A stretch of DNA of 64,000 nucleotides from Mesorhizobium prunaredense. Its GTDB lineage: Bacteria > Pseudomonadota > Alphaproteobacteria > Rhizobiales > Rhizobiaceae. Below the pieces are notes generated by a model. That model did no database searches. It saw only the letters and a program-made list of their open reading frames with translations, and was not told the DNA's origin. The translations under genes were made by a program, and so were the position numbers. Position 1 is the stretch's first letter, and every line of letters starts with the position of its first letter. Positions 27,635 to 37,319 of the stretch are shown in pieces. Where the stretch lies: NCBI RefSeq assembly GCF_900156895.1, contig NZ_FTPD01000006.1, positions 1 through 64,000 on the forward strand, written 5' to 3'.

Positions 27635-30007
27635 TCAGTCGCCGTAGGGCACCCAGACGTTCTTGACCTCGACGGCACGGCGCAGCAACGCATCGCCGGC
27701 GGCCTCGGCCGACGCCCAGTCGAGGCTGCGGCCGTTGCCGGTCCAGACGCGCTTGAGATTGCCGACAGAGTCGGCCTCGGCCCTGGCGCAGGTCTCGGCA
27801 TCGGCGAACAGCCAAAGCCCGTCGACATCGTCATGCTTGGCCAGCACGCCGGCGAGCTCGGCGCTGCGCCCGGTGACGATGTTGATGGCGCCGGCCGGAA
27901 CGTCGGAATACTCGATGACCTGGTAGAGATCGGTGGCGAGCAGCGGATATTTTTCCGAAGGCACCGCGACCACTGTGTTGCCCATGGCCAGCGCCGGCGC
28001 CACCAGCGAGATCAGGCCGAGCAAAGGCGCATTGTCGGACGCCACGATGCCGACGACGCCGACCGGCTCGTGCAGTGCCAAAGTGACGGCGCGGGCCGGC
28101 GGCTGATGGACGCGGCCCTCGAACTTGTCGGCCAGGCCGGCATAGAGGAACAGCCGCTCGATCGACAGCTCGACCTCGTCGCGCGCGGCCTTGGCGGTGG
28201 CGCCGGTAAGCTCCGTGAGGCGGGCGGCAAATTCGCCCGCGCGGCCGGACAGGTTCTCGGCCAGATAATACAGCACCTGGCTGCGGTTATAGGCGGTCGC
28301 CTCCGGCCAGGCCTTGCAGGCACGTGCAGCCGCGACGGCATCGCGAACATCCTTGCGGCTGCCGAGGCCGACCTCGCCGGCAAGCTTGCCCTTGGCAGTG
28401 GCTATCGTCAGCGAATAATTGCCGTCCGGCCTGACCTGCTTGCCGCCGATGAACAGCTTTGCCGTGCGATCGATGGCGTCGCCTTCCGCCCGCTCGATTG
28501 GCTGGGCCGGTGCCGGTGCCGGCTTGATGGCGGGGCCGAGCGGCAGTTTTGCCGAAAAATATTCGAGCATGCCCTCGCGCCCGCCTTCGCGGCCAAAACC
28601 GCTCTCGCGGTAGCCGCCAAAGCCGCAGGCGGCGTCGAACATGTTGGTGCCGTTGACCCAGACGACGCCGGCCTTCAATTGCGGCGCGACGTGCAGCGCA
28701 AGGTTGACGTTCTCGCTCCACACCGAGGCGGCCAGGCCGTAGCGCGTGTTGTTGGCGAGTTCGACCGCTTCCTCGGTGTTGCGGAAGGTCATGGTCGCCA
28801 GCACCGGCCCGAATACTTCTTCTTGGGCCAGGATATTGGCCGGAGAAACACCGGTGGCGAGTGTCGGCAGATGGTAATAGCCGGAAGCCGGCAGCGCCAC
28901 GTCGGGCTGCCAGCAGACGGCGCCCTGTTTGGCGCCTTCGGCGACCAGACCCTTGACGCGGTCGAGCTGGCTCAAATCGACCAGCGGGCCGATATCGGTG
29001 TTCTTGTCGAGCGGGCTGCCGACGCGCAGCCGGCTCATCCGTATCTTGACCTTGGCGATGAAGGCTTCAGCGACGCTCTCCTGCACCAAAAGCCGTGATC
29101 CGGCACAGCAGACCTGGCCCTGGTTGAGCCAGATGCCGTCGACCAGTCCCTCGACGGCGCTGTCGAGATCGGCGTCCTCGAAGACGACGAAGGCCGACTT
29201 GCCGCCAAGCTCCAGCGATATTTTTTTCCCTGACCCGGCAGTGGCCTTGCGGATGATTTTGCCGACCTCGGACGAGCCGGTGAAGGCGATTTTTTGGACG
29301 CCGGGATGGTTGACGATTGCCGCGCCCGCCTCCGGCCCGCCCTGGACGATGTTGACGACGCCCTTCGGCACGCCGGCGCGCTGACAAATCTCGGCAAACA
29401 GGATGGCGGTGAGCGGTGTGAACTCGGCCGGCTTGAGCACGATCGTGCAGCCGGCGGCCAGCGCCGGCGCGATCTTCCAGGCCAGCATCAGCAGCGGAAA
29501 GTTCCACGGGATGATCTGGCCGACGACGCCGACGCCCTTGTGATCCGGAAAATCCCTGTCCAACGCCTGCGCCCAGCCGGCATGGTGGATGAAATGGCGG
29601 ATGGCCAGCGGCACGTCGATGTCGCGGCTTTCGCGGATCGGCTTGCCGTTGTCGATCGATTCCAGCACCGCAAACAGCCGCTGATGACGCTGCATGGCGC
29701 GGCCGATGGCGTAGAGCACCTTGGCTCGGCTGTAGCCGCTGCTGGCGCTCCATTTCGGCAGCGCCTTGGCGGCCGCCGAAACTGCCGCATCGATATCGGC
29801 AGCACCGGCATCCGAGACCTTGGCCAGCAATTTGCCGGAGGCGGGATCGCTGGTGTTGAAGGTCTTGCCGCCGCTGGCCGCTTTCCAGTCGCCGCCGATG
29901 AACAGGGCTTTGGAAAAATCACGCGCGGCAAGCCAGGCATCGGCCTCGTTGCGGGCCTCCGGCGCCGGACCGTAATCCATGGCGTGATAGCGTTCGAGAA
30001 TGTTCAT
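27635..30007 (-). CDS. Double-domain aldehyde dehydrogenase (ALDH16-like)
   Basis: A 790-residue protein of two aldehyde dehydrogenase units. Residues 1-485 form a complete ALDH with the NAD-site IIPWNFPLLMLAWKIAPALA, the general-base ELGGKSAF and the catalytic Cys in NQGQVCCAGSRL. Residues 505-790 repeat the cofactor-domain half (IGGKQVRPDGNYS, VGVVGIVASDNAPLLGLISL, VPAGAINIVTG) but have no catalytic Cys loop. This pattern of one active and one degenerate domain matches the ALDH16 family known from animals and some bacteria. It is directly downstream of deoC, which releases acetaldehyde and glyceraldehyde-3-phosphate, so an aldehyde from that route is a likely substrate. Confidence 0.88.
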   Translation of the reverse strand: MNILERYHAMDYGPAPEARNEADAWLAARDFSKALFIGGDWKAASGGKTFNTSDPASGKLLAKVSDAGAADIDAAVSAAAKALPKWSASSGYSRAKVLYAIGRAMQRHQRLFAVLESIDNGKPIRESRDIDVPLAIRHFIHHAGWAQALDRDFPDHKGVGVVGQIIPWNFPLLMLAWKIAPALAAGCTIVLKPAEFTPLTAILFAEICQRAGVPKGVVNIVQGGPEAGAAIVNHPGVQKIAFTGSSEVGKIIRKATAGSGKKISLELGGKSAFVVFEDADLDSAVEGLVDGIWLNQGQVCCAGSRLLVQESVAEAFIAKVKIRMSRLRVGSPLDKNTDIGPLVDLSQLDRVKGLVAEGAKQGAVCWQPDVALPASGYYHLPTLATGVSPANILAQEEVFGPVLATMTFRNTEEAVELANNTRYGLAASVWSENVNLALHVAPQLKAGVVWVNGTNMFDAACGFGGYRESGFGREGGREGMLEYFSAKLPLGPAIKPAPAPAQPIERAEGDAIDRTAKLFIGGKQVRPDGNYSLTIATAKGKLAGEVGLGSRKDVRDAVAAARACKAWPEATAYNRSQVLYYLAENLSGRAGEFAARLTELTGATAKAARDEVELSIERLFLYAGLADKFEGRVHQPPARAVTLALHEPVGVVGIVASDNAPLLGLISLVAPALAMGNTVVAVPSEKYPLLATDLYQVIEYSDVPAGAINIVTGRSAELAGVLAKHDDVDGLWLFADAETCARAEADSVGNLKRVWTGNGRSLDWASAEAAGDALLRRAVEVKNVWVPYGD

Positions 30008-30042
30008 GGGGGCTCCCGATAATCATCTTGGTGGGGCGTTCC

Positions 30043-30214
30043 GTGGCGCCCCCCTCTGTCCTGCCGGACATCTCCCCCACGAGGGGGGAGATTGGCTGTC
30101 ATCGGCGATTTCGCCAACGGCCAACCTCGAAAAAAGAGGCGCTGTCGGCGAAACAGCCGATCTCCCCCCAAGTGGGGGAGATGTCCGGTAGGACAGAGGG
30201 GGGCGCGAAGGAAC
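30043..30214. repeat. Palindromic intergenic repeat (GGGGGAG type)
   Basis: Ends GGCGCCCCCCTCTGTCC and GGACAGAGGGGGGCGC are inverted copies about 155 bases apart, and inside them CATCTCCCCCAC and GTGGGGGAGATG pair. The element fills most of the gap between deoC and the aldehyde dehydrogenase gene. It has no coding capacity and shares strings with the 20.77 kb element. Confidence 0.75.
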
Positions 30215-30238
30215 TCCACGTTCAAAGCTTCACCCACC

Positions 30239-31303
30239 TCACGCCATCGCATGGCGATGATTGGCCGAATAATGACCGGTCAGATGGTGTTCGAGCTGGC
30301 GCTCGATGTCGGTCAAAAGGCTCGACGCGCCGAAGCGGAACAGGTCGGGCTCCAGCCACCGCCGGCCAAGCTCTTCCTTCATCAGCACCAGCCAGTCGAG
30401 CGACGCCTTTGCCGTGGAAATGCCGCCGGCCGGCTTGAAGCCGATGAGATAGCCGGTCTCCTCGAAATAGGCGCGGATGGCGCGCACCATGGCGAGGCCG
30501 ACCGGCAGCGTCGCGTTGACGCTTTCCTTGCCGGTCGAGGTTTTTATGAAATCGGCGCCCGCCATCATAGCCACCATCGACGCGAGCATGACGTTGCGCA
30601 GCGTGGCGAGGTCGCCGGTGCCGAGAATGACCTTCAGATGCGCCTCGCCGCAGGCGGCGCGCATCGCAACGATCTCGTCGTAGAGCTCCTGCCATTTCGC
30701 GGCAAAGACCAGGCCGCGCGGAATGACGACGTCGATCTCGTCGGCGCCGTCGCTGACCGAAGCTTCGATCTCCTGCAGCCGCGTCGACAGTGGGGTGAGG
30801 CCGTGCGGGAAGGCGGTGGAAACGGCGGCGACATGGATGCCGCTGCCGCGCAGCGCCTCGACGGCGGTGGCGACGAAGGGATGGTAAACACAGACCGCCG
30901 CCGGGCGGATCTTTTCGCCAGTGATGCCAAGGCCTTCGACGATGTCGCGGCGGAACGGATTGACCGCCTTGGCGCAGAGCCGGCGGACGCGCTCGTCGGT
31001 GTCGTTCGAGTTCAGCGTCGTCAGGTCCATGCAGGCGACGGCGCGCAGCAGCCAGGCGGCCTGGTTGTCGGCCTTGATCGAGCGCCGCTTGGTCAGGCTG
31101 GCGACACGCCGTTCCAGCGCCGAGCGGTTGACGCTGCGCATCGATTCCATGAAGCCGAGATCGAGCTTCATGCCGGGGTTGCGGGCAATGCCGTGCGCTT
31201 GCAGCGCCGGCGCATTGGCGGCGCTGCGCGCCGGCAGCGGCGTGATCCTCGAAGGTCCCAACCTGTCGGCACCAAGTTCGGCTTCGCGGCTGGTGCTGCT
31301 CAT
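30239..31303 (-). CDS. deoC: Deoxyribose-phosphate aldolase
   Basis: Splits 2-deoxy-D-ribose 5-phosphate into glyceraldehyde-3-phosphate and acetaldehyde. The TIM-barrel core has CMDLTTLN near residue 90, AVCVYHPFV, the catalytic lysines in LKVILGTGDL and DFIKTSTGKESVNATLP, and the phosphate site FKPAGGIST. At 354 residues it is about 90 longer than the E. coli form because of an N-terminal extension and C-terminal tail, both common in the larger alphaproteobacterial class. The start at 31303 is the first well-placed ATG. The aldehyde dehydrogenase downstream would oxidise a product. Confidence 0.93.
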   Translation of the reverse strand: MSSTSREAELGADRLGPSRITPLPARSAANAPALQAHGIARNPGMKLDLGFMESMRSVNRSALERRVASLTKRRSIKADNQAAWLLRAVACMDLTTLNSNDTDERVRRLCAKAVNPFRRDIVEGLGITGEKIRPAAVCVYHPFVATAVEALRGSGIHVAAVSTAFPHGLTPLSTRLQEIEASVSDGADEIDVVIPRGLVFAAKWQELYDEIVAMRAACGEAHLKVILGTGDLATLRNVMLASMVAMMAGADFIKTSTGKESVNATLPVGLAMVRAIRAYFEETGYLIGFKPAGGISTAKASLDWLVLMKEELGRRWLEPDLFRFGASSLLTDIERQLEHHLTGHYSANHRHAMA

Positions 31304-31515
31304 CTCCTGCCCTTTCGTTCGACGATTTTTGCCGAAGATAGCCCGTGAAGCAGCGCTTCACGAGTCCTTCAGGCGGTCATAACGGAAAAAGCCTGCTGTG
31401 ACATCAGCCGAACAGTGCTGCGGCGTGGAATGAAAGTAGTAGTGATCCGTCCCGCCGGCGTCAAAAAGGCCAGCATCGCCGCCACGCTCCGCTCTCGGAT
31501 GACGAAGCGAGAAAA

Positions 31516-32343
31516 CTACCCGACAAACGCGCGTTCGACGACGAAGCTTGCCGGATGATGCAGCGAACCTTCCTCGAAGCCGAGGCTTTCGGCCAGTTCC
31601 TTGACATCCCTGAGCATGTGCATCGAGCCGCAGATCATGATGCGGTCGGTCTCGGGGTCGAGCTTGTCGATGCCGAGATCGGCATAGAATTTTCCCGAGC
31701 CGATCAGCGCGGTGATGCGGCCCATGCGCTCGGAGTTTTCGCGCGTCGTCGAATTGTAGAGCGTGACGCGGCCGCCGGTCAGTTCGCCGATCAGCGGGTC
31801 GTTCTCCAGCTCTGCAACCAGCTCCTGGCCATAGGTCAGTTCGGCATTGTCGCGGCAGGTGTGGGTCAGCACGACCTGGTCGAATTTCTCAAAAGTGTCG
31901 GGATCGCGCAGCAGGCTGGCGAAGGGCGCGATGCCGGTGCCGGTCGAGATCATGAACAGGCGCTTGGCCGGGGTCAGCGCGTCGACCACCAGTGTGCCGG
32001 TCGACTTTTGCCGCATGATGACGGTGTCGCCGATCTCGATTTTTTGCAGCTGCGAGGTCAGCGGGCCGTCCGGTACCTTGATCGAAAAAAATTCCAGCTC
32101 GTCGTCCCAGGCCGGGCTGGCGATCGAATAGGCGCGGAACACCGGCTTTTCGGCATTGGGCAGGCCGATCATGACGAACTCGCCGGAGCGGAAGCGCAGC
32201 GACTGCGGCCGGGTGATGCGGAACGAAAACAGCCGGTCGGTATAGTGCTTCACCGAGACCACGGTCTCCGCATAGACATTGGCCGGAATTGGAAACTGCA
32301 GCGGCCGGGCGCCGACGGTGTTGAGCGCGGATGTGGTGTTCAT
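31516..32343 (-). CDS. fpr: Ferredoxin--NADP(+) reductase
   Basis: A 275-residue FAD enzyme that shuttles electrons between NADPH and ferredoxin or flavodoxin, supporting redox and oxidative-stress reactions. The FAD motif is RAYSIASP, the NADP pocket is MISTGTGIAPFASLLRDP and the C-terminal segment is GFEEGSLHHPASFVVERAFVG, whose terminal aromatic residue near the end is typical of the bacterial subclass II. I use MNTTSALNTVG at 32343 as the start; the frame is open to 32481 but that extension is not family-like. The gene stands divergent from hyuA. Confidence 0.93.
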   Translation of the reverse strand: MNTTSALNTVGARPLQFPIPANVYAETVVSVKHYTDRLFSFRITRPQSLRFRSGEFVMIGLPNAEKPVFRAYSIASPAWDDELEFFSIKVPDGPLTSQLQKIEIGDTVIMRQKSTGTLVVDALTPAKRLFMISTGTGIAPFASLLRDPDTFEKFDQVVLTHTCRDNAELTYGQELVAELENDPLIGELTGGRVTLYNSTTRENSERMGRITALIGSGKFYADLGIDKLDPETDRIMICGSMHMLRDVKELAESLGFEEGSLHHPASFVVERAFVG

Positions 32344-32471
32344 CAAACCTATCCTTCTGGTCCAACCCGAGGGCGCTGACGCCAAACCTTCTGCTGCGCG
32401 CCCGAGCCGATCAGGTTCCGGCGTGCCGTTTGCACACTGCCAAGCGGTAAGCTCTTGTGTCGGGAATTTAT

Positions 32472-32481
32472 TAGTATACAA
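32472..32481. promoter_or_regulatory. GntR-type operator-like site between fpr and hyuA
   Basis: TAGTATACAA fits the TNGTATACNA form seen at FadR/FCD-type GntR sites and lies in the divergent region, about 90 bases upstream of hyuA. No GntR gene is adjacent, so this is a weak suggestion. Confidence 0.25.
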
Positions 32482-32564
32482 ATGATATTTGCGTCAAGAC
32501 GCCAGCGGGAAACACCTTTCCAAACTGAGACATATCTGTAGTCCTGGCATTTCGGGTTTCGACA

Positions 32565-34652
32565 ATGGAAGAGAATTTTTCGGCGCAGACGCCGGATTCC
32601 TCGGGCAGCGTCGTCGCCGGCATCGATGTCGGCGGCACCTTTACCGACCTGCTGCTGATCGACGGCCGTAATGGTGGCAAGGTGCATATCGCCAAGACCC
32701 CGACCACCATCGACAACCAGGCTTTTGGGGTCGTTTCGGCGCTAGACGCTACCGGTTTTCCCATCCGCGGCATCGACCTCATCGTGCACGGCACGACCAC
32801 CACCACCAACGCGGTGCTCGAGCGCCGGCTGGCCAAGACCGGCATGATCACCACGCGCGGCTTTCGCGACGTCATCGAGCTTGGCCGGCGGACGCGGCCG
32901 CAGGCCTATGGCATGACCGGCAGCTTCGTCCCGATCATTCCGCGCAACCTGCGGCTTGAAGTCTCGGAGCGCGTCGAAGCCTCGGGCGCGGTGCGCATTC
33001 CGCTCGACGAAGCCGAGATGCGCGCGGCGGTTTCACAATTGATCGCGGCCGGCTGCGAATCCCTGGTCATCCATTTCCTGCATTCCTACGCCAATCCGGC
33101 GCATGAGCGGCGCGCCGCCGAGATCGCCGCCGCGCTTTGGCCGAACAGCTACATCACGACGGGCCATGCGCTGCTGTCGGAAGCGCGCGAATTCGAGCGC
33201 GGCGTCACCGCTGCGGTCAACGCCTCGGTGCAGCCGATCCTCGAACGCTATGTCGAGCGGCTGCGCAAGGAACTGGGGTCGAAAGGCTACGCCCGCGACT
33301 TCCTGATCATGAACGGCAATGGCGGCATGATCTCGGCCCGCTTTGTCACCCGTGAATCGGCCAAGACCGTGATGTCCGGCCCGGCCTCCGGTGTCATCGC
33401 CGCCGCCTATACCGGAAAACGCGCCGGCTTCGAAAACCTCGTCACCTACGATATGGGCGGCACCTCGACCGACGTGGCGCTGATCCGCAATGCCGAACCG
33501 GCGGTGTCGAACGAGATCGAGATCGAATATGCGATGCCGATCCACGTGCCGATGGTGGCGGTGCATACCGTCGGCGCCGGCGGCGGCTCGATCGCCCGCG
33601 TCGATGCCGCCGGCCTGATCCAGATCGGCCCGGAAAGCGCCGGCGCGAATCCCGGCCCGATCTGCTACGGCCGCGGCGGCGTTGAACCGACCATCACCGA
33701 CGCCAATCTGGTGCTCGGCCGGCTGGCGCCGAAAAAACTGCTCGCCGTCGAGAACCCGGTCACATCAGAACACGTCACCGGCATATTCGAGGACAGGATC
33801 GGCCGCCCCACCGGCCTGTCCGGCGTCGAGGCGGCGGGTGCGGTGCTGCGGCTCGGCAACATCAAGATGGCCGGCGCCATCCGCATGGTCTCGGTGTCGC
33901 GCGGCCACGACCCGCGCGATTTCGCGCTGTTCGCCTTCGGCGGCGCCGGGCCGCTGCATGCGACAGCGCTGGCGCGCGAGCTCGGCCTGCCAAAAGTGCT
34001 GGTGCCGGCGCGGCCGGGCATCACCAATGCGCTCGGCTGCGTCGTCGCCGATCTCCGGCACGATTTCGTCAACACCGTCAACCAGCCGGTGGCCAGTCTC
34101 GATGAAACCCAGCTTCACGCGATATTGGAACGGCACCGAAACGAAGGTGAGGAGCTGATCGGCAAGGAAGCGGTGAAACCGGAGACGATCCGCGTCACCC
34201 ATTCCGCCGACATGCAGTTCGTCGGCCAGACCCATATCATCAACGTGCCGCTGCCGTCGTCCGCGGTGACGCGCGAAACATTGCAGCAGCTGTTCGAAAA
34301 GGCCTATTTCGCCCGCTTCAAGGTCGAGCTGCCGGAAATCCGCGCCAATCTGGTCAACCTCAACACCTCGGTGACTGGTGTCAGGCCGGCGATCGATCTG
34401 TCGCGGCTGATCGACCCGGCTGGCCGCGCCAAAACGCTTGACGAGGCGCGCCGCGAGATCCGGCCGGTCTGGTACGGCGGGCGCTGGCACGATACGCCGG
34501 TCTACGTCAGGGAAAAGCTGCCGCTCGATGCCGCCATAGAAGGGCCGGCGATCCTCGAGCAGATGGACGCCACCACCGTGCTCGAGCCCGGCGACCGGGC
34601 GCGCTCGGACGCCGACGGCAACATCATCATCGACATCGGCATTGAGGCCTGA
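32565..34652 (+). CDS. Hydantoinase/oxoprolinase A subunit
   Basis: A 695-residue ATP-dependent amidohydrolase subunit of the HyuA/oxoprolinase family, which opens cyclic amides such as N-methylhydantoin or 5-oxoproline. It has ASKHA-type motifs GIDVGGTFTDLLLIDG near the start, TTTTNAVLERR, and TYDMGGTSTDVALI and TVGAGGGSIARVD in the middle, with FGGAGPLHATALARELG later. The stop lies one base from the start of the B subunit gene. I see no strong ribosome-binding site at the ATG, but the motif-to-start distance is normal. The substrate is not determinable from sequence. Confidence 0.9.
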   Translation: MEENFSAQTPDSSGSVVAGIDVGGTFTDLLLIDGRNGGKVHIAKTPTTIDNQAFGVVSALDATGFPIRGIDLIVHGTTTTTNAVLERRLAKTGMITTRGFRDVIELGRRTRPQAYGMTGSFVPIIPRNLRLEVSERVEASGAVRIPLDEAEMRAAVSQLIAAGCESLVIHFLHSYANPAHERRAAEIAAALWPNSYITTGHALLSEAREFERGVTAAVNASVQPILERYVERLRKELGSKGYARDFLIMNGNGGMISARFVTRESAKTVMSGPASGVIAAAYTGKRAGFENLVTYDMGGTSTDVALIRNAEPAVSNEIEIEYAMPIHVPMVAVHTVGAGGGSIARVDAAGLIQIGPESAGANPGPICYGRGGVEPTITDANLVLGRLAPKKLLAVENPVTSEHVTGIFEDRIGRPTGLSGVEAAGAVLRLGNIKMAGAIRMVSVSRGHDPRDFALFAFGGAGPLHATALARELGLPKVLVPARPGITNALGCVVADLRHDFVNTVNQPVASLDETQLHAILERHRNEGEELIGKEAVKPETIRVTHSADMQFVGQTHIINVPLPSSAVTRETLQQLFEKAYFARFKVELPEIRANLVNLNTSVTGVRPAIDLSRLIDPAGRAKTLDEARREIRPVWYGGRWHDTPVYVREKLPLDAAIEGPAILEQMDATTVLEPGDRARSDADGNIIIDIGIEA

Positions 34653-34653
34653 G

Positions 34654-36405
34654 ATGGAAAAGCTCGACGCCATCACACTTTCGGTCATCCAGGCGGCGCT
34701 GCAGCAGGTCTGCGACGAGATGGACCTGACGTTTTCGCGCGCCGCCTTTTCGCCTGTTATCGCCGAGGCCAATGACCGCTCCGACGGCATCTATTCGGCC
34801 GTCGATGGGTCGCTGATCGCGCAAGGCAGCCAAGGCCTGCCGGTGTTCGTCGGCGTCATGCAGTATTCGACCAAAACGGTGATCGAGATGATCGCCGACG
34901 GGCGCTGCCTGCCGCCCGAGCCCGGCGATATCTACATCGTCAACGACCCCTATCTCGGCGGCACCCATCTGATGGACGTGCGCTTCGCCATGCCGGTCTA
35001 CCGCGATGGCAAAATCTTCTGCTGGCTGTCGAACACCGGCCACTGGCCCGATATCGGCGGTTCGGTGCCGGGCGGCTTTTCCGCCTCGGCAACGGCGGTC
35101 GAGCAGGAAGGCTTGCGGCTGCCGCCAGTAAAGCTGTTCAAGCAGGGCGTGCTCGATCGCGAGATCTACGCCATCATCTGCTCGAACATCCGGGTTGCCG
35201 ACCAGCGCATCGGCGATATCCGCGCGCAGGCGGCGGCACTGCTCATCGGCCAGGACCGGCTCAATGGAATCCTGGATCGGTACGGGGACGAAACGGTCGT
35301 TGAGGCGATCGCCGAATTGCGCCGCCGCGCCGCCGAGCAGATGCGCGCCAACATAGCGGCCATTCCCGACGGCATTTATCGCTCCAAAGCCTTCGTCGAT
35401 TCCGACGGGGTGGTCAACGAGCCGCTGACCATCGCGCTGGCGGTGGAGAAACACGGCGACACGCTCACTTTTGACTTCGCCGGCTCGTCAAAACCCTGCG
35501 CCGGGCCGATGAACAGCGTGCTGGCGACGACCTTGTCCTCGGTCTATCTCGCCATGCGCCATATTTTCCCCGACGTGCCGATCAGCGCCGGCGCCTTCGA
35601 GCCGCTGATCGTCAAGCGGCCGGAAGGCACTTTCCTCGACGCAAAATATCCGCGCCCGGTGTCGGGTTGCGCCGCCGAGGTTTCGCAGCGCATTGCCGAA
35701 GCGGTGTTCGCGGCGATGGTGCAGGCGCTGCCCGACAAGGTGACGGCGGCTCCGGCCGGCTCCAGCGGCAATTTCGCGCTCGGCGGCAATGACCCGGCCC
35801 GCGGCCGCGACTACGTCATGTACCAGATCTCCGGCGGCGGCTATGGCGGCAATGCCGGTCACGACGGCCTCAGCAATGGCTGCTCGACCATCGGCATCTC
35901 CAAATCGCCGCCGGTCGAGATCATGGAGCAGGCGTTTCCGGTGCTCTACCGCCATTATGCCCTGCGCGAAGGCTCGGGCGGCGCCGGCAAGCGTCGCGGC
36001 GGTTTCGGCCTCGCCTATGAGGTCGAGATCCTGCGCGGCGACGCCCGCGCCTCCTTCGTCATGGACCATGGCCGTTTCGGCCCGCAGGGCGCGCTCGGCG
36101 GCAAGGACGGCGCGGTCAACACGGTGACCGTGTTTCGCGACGGCGAGGAACATGTGCCGCCGCACCTTTCCAAGGAGCAGGACATCGCGCTGCAGGCCGG
36201 CGACCGCGTGCGCGTCGGCACGCCGGGCGGCGGCGGCTATGGCGATCCCCTGCAGCGCGATCCACAACTGGTGCTGCGGGATGTCGCCCTGGGCTATTAC
36301 ACGCCCGAACAGGCCAGCGAGAAATTTGGCGTCGCTTTTTCCGCGGACGGGTCGGCAATCGACCAGGCCGCCACCGAGCGGGCGCGAGCAGCCGGGCAAC
36401 GCTGA
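34654..36405 (+). CDS. Hydantoinase/oxoprolinase B subunit
   Basis: The partner of the A subunit, 583 residues. Family motifs are DPYLGGTHLMDVRFAMPV near residue 95, FDFAGSSKPCAGPMNSV around residue 275 and the glycine-rich HDGLSNGCSTIGISKSPP and GTPGGGGYGDPLQRDP near the C terminus. The two subunits are expected to form a complex and are expressed from overlapping-length transcription with one base between them. The next gene encodes a periplasmic amino-acid binding protein, suggesting uptake of the product or substrate. Confidence 0.9.
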   Translation: MEKLDAITLSVIQAALQQVCDEMDLTFSRAAFSPVIAEANDRSDGIYSAVDGSLIAQGSQGLPVFVGVMQYSTKTVIEMIADGRCLPPEPGDIYIVNDPYLGGTHLMDVRFAMPVYRDGKIFCWLSNTGHWPDIGGSVPGGFSASATAVEQEGLRLPPVKLFKQGVLDREIYAIICSNIRVADQRIGDIRAQAAALLIGQDRLNGILDRYGDETVVEAIAELRRRAAEQMRANIAAIPDGIYRSKAFVDSDGVVNEPLTIALAVEKHGDTLTFDFAGSSKPCAGPMNSVLATTLSSVYLAMRHIFPDVPISAGAFEPLIVKRPEGTFLDAKYPRPVSGCAAEVSQRIAEAVFAAMVQALPDKVTAAPAGSSGNFALGGNDPARGRDYVMYQISGGGYGGNAGHDGLSNGCSTIGISKSPPVEIMEQAFPVLYRHYALREGSGGAGKRRGGFGLAYEVEILRGDARASFVMDHGRFGPQGALGGKDGAVNTVTVFRDGEEHVPPHLSKEQDIALQAGDRVRVGTPGGGGYGDPLQRDPQLVLRDVALGYYTPEQASEKFGVAFSADGSAIDQAATERARAAGQR

Positions 36406-36521
36406 CCGCCGAAGCCTCCAATCGGCCCGGCCGCGCCGTGATCGCCGCAGGCCATGTCGTTTCCGTCTCCGCCGCGCGTAGAAAAGCCCGTAGACTTCTC
36501 CCATCAACGGAGATCTGGATC

Positions 36522-37298
36522 ATGCGCCTTTTCGCTCGTTTCCTGGCTGCCGCTTCCGTCGCCATGGCACTCGCCACCGGCGCTGCCTCCGCCCAGGACA
36601 AGAAACTCAGGCTTGGCACCGAGGGCGCCTATCCGCCCTTCAACTATGCCAATGCCGACGGCACGCTGGGCGGCTTCGACATCGATCTCGGCAAGGCGCT
36701 GTGCGCCGAGATGAAGACCGAGTGCGAGTTCGTCGTGCAGGATTTCGACGGCTCGATCCCGGCGCTGCAGGCCGGCAAGTTCGACGCCATCATCAACATC
36801 ACCATCACGCCGGAACGCGCCGAGAAGGTCGACTTCACCCACAAATACTACCAGACGCCGCCGGCCATCGCGGTGCCGAAGGATTCGACCGTCACCGGCA
36901 CCTCGCCCGAGGACCTGAAAGGCAAGGCGCTTGGCGTGCAGAGCGCCACGATCCATCAGAATTTCGCCGAGCAGAAATACGCAGGCTCGACCATCAGACC
37001 GTATCCGACCGGCGACGACGCCCGCACCGACATGGTCAACGGTCGTCTCGACGCGGTGATGGACGGCTCGATCCTGCTGACCGAATGGCTGAAAAAGCCC
37101 GAGGGCGCCTGCTGCAAGCTGCTCGGCACCCTGGCCCCAGACCCGGCCATCCACGGCCCAGGCGTCGGCATCGCGCTGCAGAAGGGCAACAAGGATCTGG
37201 CCGCAAAATTCGACGCGGCGATCGACGCGCTCCGCGCCAACGGCAAATACAAGGAAATCAACGACAAGTATTTTGCCTTCGACGTCTACGGCGAGTAG
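36522..37298 (+). CDS. Amino-acid ABC transporter substrate-binding protein (HisJ-like)
   Basis: A periplasmic family-3 binding protein of 258 residues. The signal peptide ends GAASAQ, followed by the typical LRLGTEGAYPPFNYANADG strand, GGFDIDLGKALCAEM and the hinge strands KVDFTHKYYQTPPAIAVP. The closest well-known relatives bind basic amino acids (Lys/Arg/Orn/His). The start at 36522 is chosen because the signal peptide begins there. No permease or ATPase genes adjoin it, so it depends on a transporter elsewhere or forms an orphan receptor for the hydantoinase pathway upstream. Confidence 0.88.
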   Translation: MRLFARFLAAASVAMALATGAASAQDKKLRLGTEGAYPPFNYANADGTLGGFDIDLGKALCAEMKTECEFVVQDFDGSIPALQAGKFDAIINITITPERAEKVDFTHKYYQTPPAIAVPKDSTVTGTSPEDLKGKALGVQSATIHQNFAEQKYAGSTIRPYPTGDDARTDMVNGRLDAVMDGSILLTEWLKKPEGACCKLLGTLAPDPAIHGPGVGIALQKGNKDLAAKFDAAIDALRANGKYKEINDKYFAFDVYGE

Positions 37299-37319
37299 GT
37301 GGGGCAATTGCTTGAGGCT

